From positions 67,761 to 131,760 of the forward strand of contig QANZ01046766.1 in assembly GCA_003254925.1 (NCBI GenBank): a stretch of 64,000 bases of DNA, given 5' to 3'. Below the pieces are notes generated by a model. The model made no database searches, was not told the DNA's origin, and saw nothing but the letters and a program-made list of their open reading frames with translations. This document shows, in pieces, positions 1-11,509 of the stretch. The position numbers and the translations under genes were made by a program. The DNA is from Chamaecrista fasciculata (Eukaryota > Streptophyta > Magnoliopsida > Fabales > Fabaceae). Position 1 is the stretch's first letter, and every line of letters begins with the position of its first letter.

Positions 1-299
1 GTGTGGGTAGGGATGAGTATCTGGGTTTCCTGGGTTTTCTGGGGTGGTTGTTCATCGTGTTCATACCCTCTGATGAAGGAATGTTTGGGGTTTTCTGGGT
101 TTGTGGGGCGGGCGTCGCACTTGAGCGAGCCGGGCAGCAGTTGTACGGTCATGATGACACGTGTTTCCTTGTTTGCAGGGTACCAAGAGTTTGGGAGTTG
201 AGCATCAGGGCGAGCGCGTCAAGCTATTCAACCATCAGCCAAGTTTCCAGGTACCTCCTAATTCTGTGATCTTTGAATTTCTAGCGATCATTAGAGACC
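1..299 (+). other. Upstream part of the gypsy-associated ORF locus
   Basis: GC-rich, low-AT DNA continuous in composition with the gene-like locus that follows. A pyrimidine tract ending in ttgtttgcag at about 169-178 is a good plant 3' splice site. The open stretch after it (about 179-330) reads into the following locus in another frame. This may be an earlier exon, but I cannot recognise the peptide. The window edge cuts whatever lies upstream. Confidence 0.3.
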
Positions 300-2907
300 A
301 TGGTGGTCATTAGCGAGTTGGAAGAGGGTGAGGAACTGAGTAGAGTTAGTAGTTTGACTACACAGGGCGGTAGCTCTGTAGATTTGGAAGAGGTTCGTCG
401 TTCGCTAGACGAAGTGGTGCGGCGGGCGGCTGAGTTGCTAGAGAGGAGGATAAGCAACAGGGCGGGCGCGCAGAGTGTTTACAGAGGGAGTATGGATTTG
501 GTGGCCTTGGACCCATCAAACGTGGAACGCGATCCATCAAACGCGTCGGAGGAGCAGGTGCTGGAGCTCTCCGACCGTGAAGAGGAGGAGCCAGCGATGC
601 TTAGAGGAGAACCAACGGGCCCCCTGAGCGGATCGGCGGCCGAGGGGGAGCGCCTAATCATGGCGCGTGATGAGGTGGCATGGGACGCCGCGGAGGGGTT
701 TGGGAACCCCGAAGTCAGGGCGACCACTGGGCCGCCAGCAGAGCCTTCCAAATTTGCCACCGACGAAGATTTGGAGGCGGCCCAAGAGGCTTATTTTGGG
801 CCAGGTTCCGGGCGGGAGGCGAGTGGTATGGCCGTCGGCGTGTGGGACGGCAACAATTCCATGTGGTGGACTCATCGGCGTGGGTTCATTGTACACGAAA
901 TCCTGTTGCGGGAATGTGATTCCGACATGCCGTTTACGGAATTTGAGATGGAGGTGCTGAATCACCTCAACTGTTGTCCAGCGCAGCTGGCGGCGAACAC
1001 CTGGAGGAGCATGAAATTTTTGCAATATGCTGCGTGGACAGTGGGCAGGGAGCTTACAGTGAAGTTATTCTTGTACTGGTTTGCTGTGAAGCTTGGGGAC
1101 AACGGGCGGGTGAACATCCAGAGGAAGGGGGTGCTCTACCTGGGTTTCCGGCCAGTATAAGCAACTGGAAAAATTGGAAGGATAGATATTTCCCCCTAGT
1201 GCACAATGATGTGGAGCGCCCGTGGTGGGTGAGGGAGGAGGATGATCGCCAGTTGTTTCCTGTGGCCTGGTCAGACGCCATCACGAGGATTAGCCCTATT
1301 GAGAGAGGGCATCTGAGCGAGGAGGAGCGGCGGACGGATAGGCTGCTAACCTCGTTTTACAAAAATTATGAACAAACATGTAATATTTTGACTAACATTT
1401 GCTTTCCTTTCTTATGTGTGATTTGGTCGTTTGGGCTGCGTCTAACGAGTTTGGTATTGGTTTTGCAGCAATGACAGAGGCGCAAAGGAGATCTGACATC
1501 CAGGGCGCCGGGAGCTCGGTCGCGGCTGGCCGGCGGAAAGGAGTGGCGAGCCGGGAAGGGCTCAGGGCAGGGCCACGGGGGGCATGAGGGCGCCACCAGT
1601 TGCGCCAGGCGGGAGGCCAAGGGGTTCGGGCCCTTCGTCTCGTGCTCCCACGGCTTCAGGGGGCGCGGGGCAGGCGTCGGCGAGCCCAGCGAGAAGGAGA
1701 GCCGGGCCACCAGTGCTGCCGGTCGGTGGGATGAGGCAGGCGGGGGGCCCGTCTGATCAGGGGAGGAGACCCGACGGTAGGGGGAAGGGTCCGGCCGGGA
1801 GGGAGGAGCCGCCGGCGAAAAGGGCGCGCGTTGTCAGCCCAGCAGATCCCGGGGTGTACATCCACTGGGATGATGAGGAATTGGATAGGTTCATCAAGGT
1901 GAGCCATCCAGATGGCGATGGGCCGAGCAACCCGCGGATGGACATGCCGGACGCCCGAAGGGTGAATGAGAACGGGGAGGCTGAGTTCCCCTATCTGCCG
2001 TCGCATCCGTTCAAGGGGAGGTTCTCTGGGATAGCCTCCGTCCAATCCCTCTACTCCAACGACACCTATGAGTGGCATGACACCATGGTAGCCGATGCCT
2101 ACAAGCGCCCGCCAGCAGATTATGCAGCAGCGTTTGGTGTGATGGCGTCCGTGGCTAGTCACGTGGCGCAGACGCTGTCGCATAATTTGGCTAAGGAGGT
2201 AGCCCGCCTGAGGGAGGAGGCCAGAGCGGCTGGCGGGGCTGAGCAGCTGAAGGCACTAGAAGCTGCTAGGGACAAGGCGCTGGAGGAATCTCAGGCCGGG
2301 GCGGGCCCAGATGAAGAAGCTGGAAGAAGAGAAGAAGAGGGAGAGGGAGAGGAGGAAGAAGGCGGACCAGGAGGCTGCGGAGGCGGTCCGGTAGGCAGGT
2401 GTGCAGCGGGGGGAGGCTGCGGCCGCCAGGGCAGAACTGGAGGCGTACCAGGCGGGGGAGGCCCAGAGGTTGGAGCGCGCGCGCCGCGACGAACGTCGTC
2501 AGTGGTATTGGTACTATATCCAAGCCACATCGCGAGGGTTTGAGAACTGCAGGAAGCAGCTGAATTTCTTGAACCCGGGACTTAATGAGGCGGGCATCGA
2601 TTACACCTTTGAGGTGTTGCCCGATGGTCGAGGCAGGGAGGAAATCCGTATGCGCGCGGATGATGATGAGCCCGAGGAGCCAATGCCCGACCTGCCGGAA
2701 GACTGGACCATTTATGCGCTGGAGGTGCAGGAGGGGCGATCCCCTCTCCGACCTGGGGATGATGGTTATGTGCCGCCGGCAGACGTCCAGAGCACTGCAG
2801 GCAATGAGCCAGACGCCGAACAAATGTTGATAGTCCCAGATAGTGGTGGCGCGGAGGGCAGCGGCGAGTACGCTCTGGGTGACGGGCCGGTGATTCTGGA
2901 TGACTAG
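300..2907 (+). pseudogene. Gypsy-associated extra ORF ('putative gypsy-type transposon' protein family), frameshifted
   Basis: Four open segments in changing frames read as one protein. Segment 1 (300 to about 1150) ends in a region with CPAQLAANTWRSMKFLQ. Segment 2 (about 1150-1379) starts with SNWKNWKDRYFPL. The pairing of a 'PAQL..N.WR' stretch with a downstream 'S..WK.R.F' stretch is typical of the plant family annotated as transposase (putative), gypsy type (PF04195-like), an accessory ORF of Tat-lineage Ty3/gypsy elements with no proven function. Segment 3 (1469-1587, 1584 to about 2300) is basic and Pro/Gly-rich, then has a folded region with EFPYLPSHPFKGRF and SVASHVAQTLSHNLAKEVARL. 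Segment 4 (about 2300-2907) is a charged coiled coil (KKLEEEKKRERERRKK) with an acidic tail, ending at TAG. Breaks: a shift near 1150, a shift near 1585, a shift near 2300 and an in-frame TAG near 2392. The family call is from memory of the pattern, not from a search. Confidence 0.6.
1380..1468 (+). other. Probable 89-bp spliceosomal intron in the gypsy-associated ORF
   Basis: The interval begins GTAATATTTT and ends in TTGGTTTTGCAG. It is T-rich, unlike the GC-rich flanking coding sequence, and about the usual size of a small plant intron. The reading frame upstream (…SFYKNYEQT) would otherwise run into low-complexity T-rich translation. Removing the interval leads into a fresh open stretch starting near an ATG at 1471. 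Introns in accessory ORFs of plant gypsy elements are plausible, but splicing is inferred from sequence only. Confidence 0.5.
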
Positions 2908-3213
2908 GTCATCCTGTACTTGTAATTTCGGGGGTGTTCCCCGTTCTGAATTTTTGCTGGGCGTGTGTGCCCTCCTTTTTTTTTATTGTGAAGTTTTGTG
3001 GGGCGTATGTGCCCCTTTTGAACAGATTTGGTGGCCATTGTGGCCGTGATTAATGCAGGCCATAAGGCCAATTATTTTGCTGCGATAATTATAACTGTTG
3101 TTATGTCTTATCTGTTGTGTTTTAAATTTGCGCAAGTGTATGTATGTGGGTGTGTGTCCGCCCAACTGAGTTGGCGATCGGACTCGGGGGCTAGCCAGCC
3201 AAGAGGTAATGGA
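2908..3213 (+). other. 3' flank of the gypsy-associated ORF with a polypurine-tract-like site
   Basis: Non-coding, T-rich sequence after the TAG of the plus-strand ORF, with several short 'gggcgtgtgtgcc'-like reiterations. At 3182-3192 the string actcgggggct resembles the purine tract that often precedes the 3' LTR of plant gypsy elements. If that is right, the ORF lies in sense orientation near the 3' end of a plus-strand element whose LTR is missing. No TG-start LTR follows; minus-strand RT sequence begins almost at once. Confidence 0.3.
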
Positions 3214-4099
3214 CTAGCATGGCGTATGAGCAACTTCTCGGCTCATGGGCGCGCGGAACGCCAGAATGAAAGCGTATGGAGGCGTCCCTCCAGCCTTCGA
3301 GCTCTTCATTGGAGCGCACATTACGTGTAGTAATTCGTTGTGGATCTGGAAGATTTCCTGTAGGTCATCCAGGTGGTCGCCACCAGCCTTCGTTTTGACG
3401 ACCATGTCGTCAACGTAGACTTCGATGTTTTTACCGATGTTGTCTTGGAAGAACCTGTCCATCATACGCTGGTACGTGGCGCCCGCGTTCTTCAAGCCGA
3501 AGGGCATGACGTTGTAGCAGTAGATGCCCTGTTCAGTGATGAAGGCCGTCTTGTCGACGTCCTTGGGATTCATCCTGATTTGGTTGTATCCGGAAAAAGC
3601 ATCAAGGAAGCTCAAGGTGGCGTACCCGCAGGTGTTGTCCACCAACTTATCGATGCTGGGGAGTGGGTGAAGGTCCTTGGGGGTCGCCTTGTTGAGGTCC
3701 GTGAAATCGACGCACATCCGCCATTTGCCGTTGGGCTTGGGGACAAGGACGACGTTGGACAGCCAGGTGGGGTACTTGGTTTCCCGGATGAACCCGGCCG
3801 CCAGCAATTTGTTAACTTTTTCTTTGGCGGCAAGCTGCCGTTCTAGCCCCAGGACGCGCTTCTTCTGAAAGACTCCCGGGCGGTCGTCAACATCTAGAGA
3901 GTGCATGACCAACTGGGGGTCGACGCCGGGCATGTCCGACGCGGACCATGCGAAAATGTCGCCGTTGGCGAGTAGAAAGTCAGATAGCCTGGCTTGTTCT
4001 TGGGCGGGTAGATCCGCAGAGATGCTCACTGTTCGCTCCGGGTGCCCGGGGAAGTGAATTTGGACGAGCGTGTCCGAAGGTTTGGGGCGTGCGCCCTCG
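3214..4099 (-). pseudogene. Ty3/gypsy reverse transcriptase fragment
   Basis: The minus-strand open frame runs from a stop at 4100-4102 down to a stop near 3214. It contains the linker before RT (DIFAWSASDMPGVDP), then RT motifs in order: VVLVPKPNGKWRMCVDFTDL, FSGYNQIRMNP, MPFGLKNAGATYQRMMDRFF and the catalytic VYVDDMVVKTK. The order and wording are those of Ty3/gypsy RT, probably the Tat/Athila side because of the FAWSASDMPG linker. The frame has no ATG at its start, so it is an internal piece of a polyprotein. After HLDDLQEIFQ, near 3340, homology to RT stops: the thumb, RNase H and integrase are missing, and the last ~40 codons are unrelated. Protease and gag are also absent upstream (4100-4151 holds nothing recognisable). 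Confidence 0.85.
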
Positions 4100-4151
4100 A
4101 CCTAATACGTGAGACAAGATGCGTATAAGTAAAGAGATGTAATGGAAAATG

Positions 4152-5910
4152 TGTTGGGAATCCTAGGCGCCTAAGGCAGCGGAAGCAAAAATAAAATTAA
4201 TTAAAACGCCTAGGTCCTATGATTCCCGAACGGATCCGCTAGTAGAATTTAAAACTTTTGGTTAGTGTTATACCTCAGAGTCTCAAAACACAGGTTGTAC
4301 GGGGCGAGTTCCACGGATCCACTCCCAGAGTTCTCCCTCTGCCAGTAATCCACACGAACAGTTTCTTTGCCACCGAGGTGCTAGCCTCCAAATTCTTTTC
4401 TCAAAAGAATTTCNNNNNNNNNNNNNNNNNNNNNNNNNNNNNNNNNNNNNNNNNNNNNNNNNNNNNNNNNNNNNNNNNNNNNNNNNNNNNNNNNNNNNNN
4501 NNNNNNNNNNNNNNNNNNNNNNNNNNNNNNNNNNNNNNNNNNNNNNNNNNNNNNNNNNNNNNNNNNNNNNNNNNNNNNNNNNNNNNNNNNNNNNNNNNNN
4601 NNNNNNNNNNNNNNNNNNNNNNNNNNNNNNNNNNNNNNNNNNNNNNNNNNNNNNNNNNNNNNNNNNNNNNNNNNNNNNNNNNNNNNNNNNNNNNNNNNNN
4701 NNNNNNNNNNNNNNNNNNNNNNNNNNNNNNNNNNNNNNNNNNNNNNNNNNNNNNNNNNNNNNNNNNNNNNNNNNNNNNNNNNNNNNNNNNNNNNNNNNNN
4801 NNNNNNNNNNNNNNNNNNNNNNNNNNNNNNNNNNNNNNNNNNNNNNNNNNNNNNNNNNNNNNNNNNNNNNNNNNNNNNNNNNNNNNNNNNNNNNNNNNNN
4901 NNNNNNNNNNNNNNNNNNNNNNNNNNNNNNNNNNNNNNNNNNNNNNNNNNNNNNNNNNNNNNNNNNNNNNNNNNNNNNNNNNNNNNNNNNNNNNNNNNNN
5001 NNNNNNNNNNNNNNNNNNNNNNNNNNNNNNNNNNNNNNNNNNNNNNNNNNNNNNNNNNNNNNNNNNNNNNNNNNNNNNNNNNNNNNNNNNNNNNNNNNNN
5101 NNNNNNNNNNNNNNNNNNNNNNNNNNNNNNNNNNNNNNNNNNNNNNNNNNNNNNNNNNNNNNNNNNNNNNNNNNNNNNNNNNNNNNNNNNNNNNNNNNNN
5201 NNNNNNNNNNNNNNNNNNNNNNNNNNNNNNNNNNNNNNNNNNNNNNNNNNNNNNNNNNNNNNNNNNNNNNNNNNNNNNNNNNNNNNNNNNACCTCAACTT
5301 CTCGATTCCTTGAGTAAGTCCCAAATCCCAGCGTGGCCACGCATTTTCCTGGACAGACTCATCGACGGCGCCAGTTAGATATCTCCCAAATTAATGAGGG
5401 ACAAAATCCCATTTTGGCCAATCCACATCCCACTGCAGAGCAATCAACCAGCCCCATACTCAGCCCTTATAACTGCCCTGTTACGGGCAGCGTTAGACTA
5501 AGCCAAAGACTGACAACTGCAACGCTGGAATAGTCATTGACCTCAGGTCAAAGGCATCGCTCCAGGCGTACTAGGAGAAACTAGCTGATGACTAAACCCA
5601 TGCAGGATTCTCCGGGTCAGTCCAGCAATTCGTAACCACCTTACGTAATTGCACCATGACTCTCGTCCCAGCATCTAGTGCGTGCATCTCATGCACCGAG
5701 GTCATGCTGGTCTTAGTTCATTTTTGCTCCCACAAAAATAATCGACCAGGGACAATTTTAGATTAATTATCTCATAATTAGACATGGACGTTATCATAGT
5801 AAACATGCGAATGATATGACAACACATTAATTTATCTTCCATAAATTAATAATATGTTCACAACATATTTATCAAATAAAATGATTGGCCCTAGGGCACA
5901 ATCTCCAACA
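4152..5910 (-). repeat. Copia LTR (L1), minus orientation, interrupted by assembly gap
   Basis: In plus coordinates it begins tgttgggaatcctaggcgcc and ends ccctagggcacaatctccaaca, the two termini of the copia LTR family found throughout the window. Both halves outside the gap match the solo LTR at 58095-60139 most closely, so they probably belong to one LTR. No matching target duplication flanks it: aaatg on the left, gatag on the right. The insertion is therefore rearranged or misassembled. The right side abuts the middle of another LTR. Confidence 0.85.
4414..5290. other. Assembly gap (877 N)
   Basis: A run of N inside the LTR. By comparison with the sister LTR at 58095-60139, the missing interval should be about 1160 bases, so the N-run looks some 280 bases short or the LTR carries a deletion. 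No features can be called here. Confidence 0.98.
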
Positions 5911-7590
5911 GATAGAGCCCTATTTATAGTGTTCTCATTCCTAGTTTTAGGGAATCCTAATCCAATTAGGAAATCTCTAAGATATTGGATATCTTAAGAT
6001 ATCTCAATATATCTTTTGATTGATAATATTAGACCTAATATTATAATTCATAAATAAATAGGGCAAATCGAATTTGAGTCTCAAAAATCAAATCTTGAGA
6101 TCAAATCTTTATTTGCTCAAATCCTATTGGTTGGAATGAGTCATGAGGATTTGATTTTATAATTTAAATATTACTTTAATAATTAAATATAAAAATCGAC
6201 TTTAGCCTAGACCCAAACTCTAAAATGCAAGATCAAATCTTCCATCCCAAGAAAGGGGTAGGCGAAATTCTCATGGAGTTTTTGGAGGAATTTTATAACA
6301 ACCCAAACTCCTTAGGTAGTTATAACTAATTCCTAACAATTTTGAATAAAAGAATTACCTTAATATCTTTTAATTCAAATCCTATATCTTTTCCAAAAGA
6401 TATTTATCTTATCTTTATTTAATTAATAAAAACAATTTCTATTAATAAAAACAAAGATAATGAGGCGCCACCCTCATCCTTTTATTTCCCAATTTTAGTG
6501 AATTTAATAAATCAATAATTCCCTAATTTTTAGGAAACTTATTTAATTTATTTATTCACTAATATTTTAATTGTAAAACTATTTAACAATTAATTTAAAT
6601 TTAAATTTGTCCAACAAATTTAAAACCTCAATCATAGATATTTATTTAAGACAAGATTTAATGTCCTAAGACATTTAACTATGTCCTAAATTGTGTCACC
6701 TAAGTGACTCACGAATTAACCCTAATTCGTGTCCCAAAATTAGCATCTTGATCCTGCTCATGTGTGACCCAGCAGGCCTCACGTGAAGTTGGCAGCAAGT
6801 CATCTTATGACTCACAAGTCGTGAGCGGACTCTAGCAAGCCATCACGACTACCCAAAACACGGGAGTTATCGCTTTAACGTTTTAACGATTTAACCTAAA
6901 TACCACCTTGTCATAATTCCTATTGTCTCACGATATTTTGGTCATGGATCAGGCACGGGAATGTCATCCAAAATCCAAACCACAACTTTCTCGATTTCCT
7001 GAGTTAGTCCCAATTCCCAGCGTGGCCACGCATTTCTTGGACAGACTCATCGAGGGCGCCAGTTAAATATCTCTCATCTTAAATGAGGGACAAAATCCCA
7101 TCTTGGTCAACCACATTCCTTTGCACGGTAATCAACCAAACCCGTACCTAGCCTGTATGGCTACCCTGCTACGGGTAACGTTGGACTAGGCCAAAGTTTG
7201 ACAACTACAATGCCGGAATAGTCAAGACCTCAGGTCTAAGGCTATCGTGACAGGTGTACAGGAGAGGCTCGCTTATGACTAAACCCATGCAGGACTCTCC
7301 GGGTCGGTCCAGCAACTTGTAACCCTTACATAATTGCACCATGACTCTCGAGAAGCATCTAGTGCATGTATCTCTATACACCGAGGTCATGCTGGTCTTG
7401 GTTCATTTACGCTCCCACGTGAATGATCGACCAGGGACAGTTTTAGATTAATTATCATAGAATTAATCAAGGATTGTTATCATAGTAAACACGCTAATAA
7501 TATGATAACCATTAATTTATCTCCATAAATTAATTAATATGTTCAAAACATATTTATAAAATGATTGGCCCTAGGGCACAATCTCCAACA
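5911..7590 (-). repeat. Copia LTR (L2), minus orientation, lacking its R-U5 end
   Basis: The right end is the standard LTR terminus (…ggcacaatctccaaca at 7590). The left end starts abruptly at gatagagccc, near a minus-strand TATA box (cactataaataggg, about 5923-5936), so R and U5 are missing and only U3 remains. Its AT-rich U3 with gactcattcc/catgaggattt motifs matches the LTR piece at 53077-53832, grouping it with the element-B type. The full LTR L1 abuts it on the left, and on the right it joins gag coding sequence exactly at the LTR end. Confidence 0.75.
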
Positions 7591-7885
7591 ATCATCTCAT
7601 ATGCCCCTTTGTTCTCCAAGTTCTTCTGAATCTCGGGAACCATGGTAACGAGCATAAGACAGGAAACGTCCACAGAGTCATTATGATGCTTCTCATAAGC
7701 ATCCTTCTGAGCTCTTGGAGCATTTGCAGCAGGCTGTTCAGGGATGGGGTTGTCTAGGACGTAGAGTTTTCTCTCCTGGGTGAGAACAATTCTCACATTT
7801 ATGTACCAGTCGAGAAAGTTAGTCCCAGTTAGTTTGTCCTTCTCAAGGACAGATCGCAGTGATAGTGATGAAACGTTTGTTGCAT
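7591..7885 (-). pseudogene. Copia gag N-terminal fragment (element C)
   Basis: Reads on the minus strand as the start of a UBN2-type copia gag: SLSLRSVLEKDKLTGTNFLDW, then RIVLTQERKLYVLDNPIPEQ and DAYEKHHNDSVDVSCLMLV, ending at AYEM where L2 begins. Gag is the nucleocapsid/particle protein of the element. The probable ATG is at 7885-7883. Compared with elements A and B, one G is missing directly after it, so the frame is broken at codon 2. Only about 95 codons remain. Zinc knuckle, protease, integrase, RT and RNase H are all absent. Confidence 0.8.
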
Positions 7886-9441
7886 TTGATTCTACAATTG
7901 AGATATGTAAAGTTTAATTAGCAAGAAAATAAAATATATATCCACCATTTTATAAAACCAAGTAAAATTTATTATTAGTGGCTAAGACCCATATTTCACC
8001 AAAGTCTACCGTCGCGGAGGGCGATCATGCACCCCTTGGCAATTTAGGTAGGTAACTCTTTACCAATCACATCTCTATGTGACTCTTAGATCTTTATGGG
8101 ACTGTATCATCATATGATACGGCATGTTTATCCCATCTAATGCCTTGAGGCCCAAAACCGTTTTGATAGCCCCATTAAGTCACACAATCAAACTTGTGAA
8201 TGGCAAGGCCCAAGCGACGAGGCCGAAGCCCAGCCCCATATCATCAAGGCCTCACTTAAACACGTGTCGCGGAGGGCGATCACCGCATTTAATGATCCAA
8301 GACTTCAATGGGCGTCGAACTGAAAACCTCCATTCACCCGTGTCTCCTCAAGGTCAAGGTAGATACGTGTCGCGGAGGGCGATCACCGCTCTACGATGAA
8401 CAAGATTTCAACAGGGTGTTTTATTGACGGCATTAAAACTTAAGATTTTCTAAAAGGGTTTGATTTTTAAAGAAAGTTTCTTTTTATAGTTTAATTTTAA
8501 AACTCCTTTTAAAATTAAACGAGTCATGCCACATGTTTATCACCCCATGTATCACATACATATATAAACATGTGCACGGATCTTGCATCATATGCAAAAT
8601 CCCACGCTCGTATTGTATACGTAGTTGTTGCGCCAAAACGGGGTAAATAGCATGTTAAAATCGCGTTCTAAACATACATCTAGCGCTATGTATTACATAC
8701 AAACTAAATGTAAAACAGATATATATCGTGTTTAGATATGGCCCACCTATCCTAATAATTCTCCCAAGCCAATGAGAGAATTTTTTCTAAAAAGAAAAGT
8801 AAAATTACAAGAGAGTAAACCCCAGTTACATAGAGGTATAAACTGAAAAGTAAAATTACATCGGATAGAGGGAGACGACACGCTGGCCGTATACAACAAA
8901 AACCTAGAGCCATATCCAACACCACACAATTACATATATGAACAATTCATACAATTATGTCAAACACGATATATTTGCAACACAGATCAAAAACGATTTT
9001 TGTAGGTGTTTAAATTAGGGTTGTGCAATTTTAACATGCCTTTTTCTTGAAATTAGGCCCATTATCAATAATTATAAAATTCAGGAATCATATTCAAGAA
9101 TTTTAATTATTGACCCAAAAATTTTAAAATTCATAATTTTATTAATTTTTCAGTCATCCACATAATATTATAATTAAAACACTTTTAATCATAATTATAT
9201 GGGAATTTCGACTTTGGCCTAAATTTACAAGAAAACTTTTCAAATCAATCCAATTGATTTCTTTATGTATCACATACATAAATTTGCACCTTTTCTTGTA
9301 GATTCAATTTTAAGAAAAATATTCTGTGGGTTTTTTTGTAAAACCAAAAACAAGATTGAAACAGGTAAAACACGCCAAGCATACATCACATGTACACAAA
9401 ATATGATTTTAAATCCAGGACTAGCGTGGCTCTGATACCAC
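7886..9441 (-). other. Untranslated leader of copia element C
   Basis: About 1.56 kb between the gag start and the primer-binding site. It is homologous to the leaders of elements A (45871-47312) and B (60335-61853). It carries three hairpin motifs with the core tcgcggagggcga at 8012-8024, 8267-8279 and 8370-8382. The latter two sit in the longer context acgtg…cgatcaccgc. Other shared landmarks are ggagacgacacgc…gccgtat near 8871 and atatggccca near 8737. No coding potential is seen. Being conserved in three diverged elements suggests roles in packaging, dimerisation or translation, but that is inference. Confidence 0.7.
9427..9440 (-). other. Primer-binding site, initiator-Met tRNA (element C)
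   Basis: The minus strand reads TGGTATCAGAGCCA one base after the LTR end (spacer at 9441). This is the standard plant Ty1/copia primer-binding site complementary to the 3' end of initiator tRNA-Met. It fixes element C as minus-strand, with 9442-11509 as its 5' LTR. Confidence 0.9.
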
Positions 9442-11509
9442 TGTTGGGAAATCCCGGGGCAAAACACGCAGCGGAAGCAAAAGTAAAACAAAAAAAACTT
9501 GCGCTCCCCAGGAATTTCCCATCCTGAGATCCGCTAGTTGAATTTAAAACCAGATACGAAAAGTGTTATACCTCAAGCTTTCAATCGGATGGTTAAACTT
9601 GGTTAGTTTGAGAAGTCCGTTTCCACGTCCTTCCTCCACCGGTAATCCACACGAACAGATTCCCGAACACGAGGTGCTAGCCTACAGTTGTTGAACTCAA
9701 GAACTCCTTCTTTGAATTCAGGCTAGGTGGCGCAACAATGGAGGAGATAGCAACCAAACTCCTTTTGTTCTTCTTCTCCCAAAAACCCTAGGAACCCACA
9801 ACTTCGAATTTCTCTCTAACTCCTTAGAAGAAAATCGACTTCTCTCTCTAGGAAGGTGGGTGGCGAAATTTTCACTCTCTACAAAGGAAGAAAATCGACT
9901 TGCCAAAGTGAATTAGGGTTTCTCACATGTGTGTGTGTGTTAGGCGACTTTCTTAGCATATAATTACCAAAATTATGGTAATTTTATAAATATAAAATCA
10001 TGATATTACAATAATATCATATCTTTAAGACTTGAATATCTAATTAAAATATTACCATAATATTTTAATTCAAATTCAAATTGCTATCTCAGAGAATCAA
10101 ATGGAAGATCAAATCTTCAATGGGACCCATCTTGAGATAGGCGCCTAACACCTTCAATTTATTGGAATTTTATAAATAAAAAATAACTCCTAAAATTAGG
10201 AAGTCATAACCAACTTATTTTATCCCAATGTTTTTGAATTAAAATATTACCATAATATCTTTAATTCAAATTTTGAATTCTGAATTTAAATTCTTTATTG
10301 AATTAAAATATTACCCCAATATCTTAATTCAAATCTTGAATTTCAAATTCAAATTCAAACTCATGATTTAAATTAATAAAACATTTTTATTAATTAAATC
10401 TCCTTAAAAGAGGCGCCACCCTCTATGCCAATATTAGTGAATTTTATAAATCAATAATCTCCTAACTTTTAGGAAACTTATTTGATTTATTATTCCTAAT
10501 ATTTTAATTGTAAATAATTAATCTCTATTAATCATTTAACAATTATTTAAACTGTAGAAAATTTAAGACAAGACATAATGTCCCAGACATTTCCTCTGTG
10601 TCTTAAATTAGGCCACCGGAGTGACGCACGAATTACCCTAATTCGTGTCCCTTATAAAGTGTGCTCTAATCCTGCTCGTGTGTGACCCAGCAGGCCCCAC
10701 GTGAAGTTGGCAGTAGGTCATCCCCATGTCCTACAAGTCGTGAGCGGACTCTAGCAAGCCATCACGACTACCCAAAACAAGTGAGTGATCGTTTGTTACC
10801 AAAACCGATTTAACCTTCGTACCTCCTTGACACCGACCCTATTATTCTGCGATATCTTGGTTATGGATCAGGCACAGGAAAGTCATCCATGATCTAAACC
10901 TTTACTTTCTCGATCTCCTTGAGTAAGTCCCAATATACTGAGTGCCACTCTTTCGTTGGACAGACTCATCGAGGGCGCCAGTAAGATATCTCCTATCTTA
11001 TGGGGAACAAAATCCCTATTTTGGTCAGTCCACATTCCTCAGCACGGCAATCAACCAAACCCGTACTTAGCCCTTATGGCTACCCTGCTACGGGCAACGT
11101 TAGACTAAGCCAAAGTCTGACAACTGCAACGCCGGAATAATGATGACCTCAGGTCTAAGGCGTCGTGATAAGCGTACAGGAGAGGCAAGCTGATGACTAA
11201 ACCCATGCAGGACGCTCCGGGTCAGTCCAGCAACTCGTAACCCCTTACGTAATTGCACCATGACTCTCGTTCCAGCATCTAGTGCGTTCATCCCTATGCA
11301 CCGAGGTCATGCTGATCTTAGTTCATTTTCGCTCCCACGAAAACAATCGATCAGGGACAGTTTTAGATTAATTATCTTATAATTAATCACGGACGTTATC
11401 ACAGTAAACATGCTAATAATGTGAAAACCATTAATTCATCTCTATAAATTAATCCATATGTTCATAACATACATAAAAGAGGATTGGCCCTAGGGCACAG
11501 TTCCCAACA
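9442..11509 (-). repeat. 5' LTR of copia element C (complete, 2068 bp)
   Basis: In plus coordinates it starts tgttgggaaatcccgg next to the primer-binding site and ends ctagggcacagttcccaaca. It contains the conserved U5 block (gtaatccacacgaacag near 9645) and the U3 inverted repeat cctgct…agcagg near 10672-10700. It also has several AT-rich U3 segments with gaggcgccaccct near 10410. The right flank is acaag, which is the middle of the next LTR, so element C inserted into that LTR. The left-hand target duplication cannot be found. Confidence 0.88.

Noticed and set aside
4258-5340. Long open frames across 4258-5340
   Set aside because: They are open only because they pass through the N-run; the real bases on both sides are LTR.
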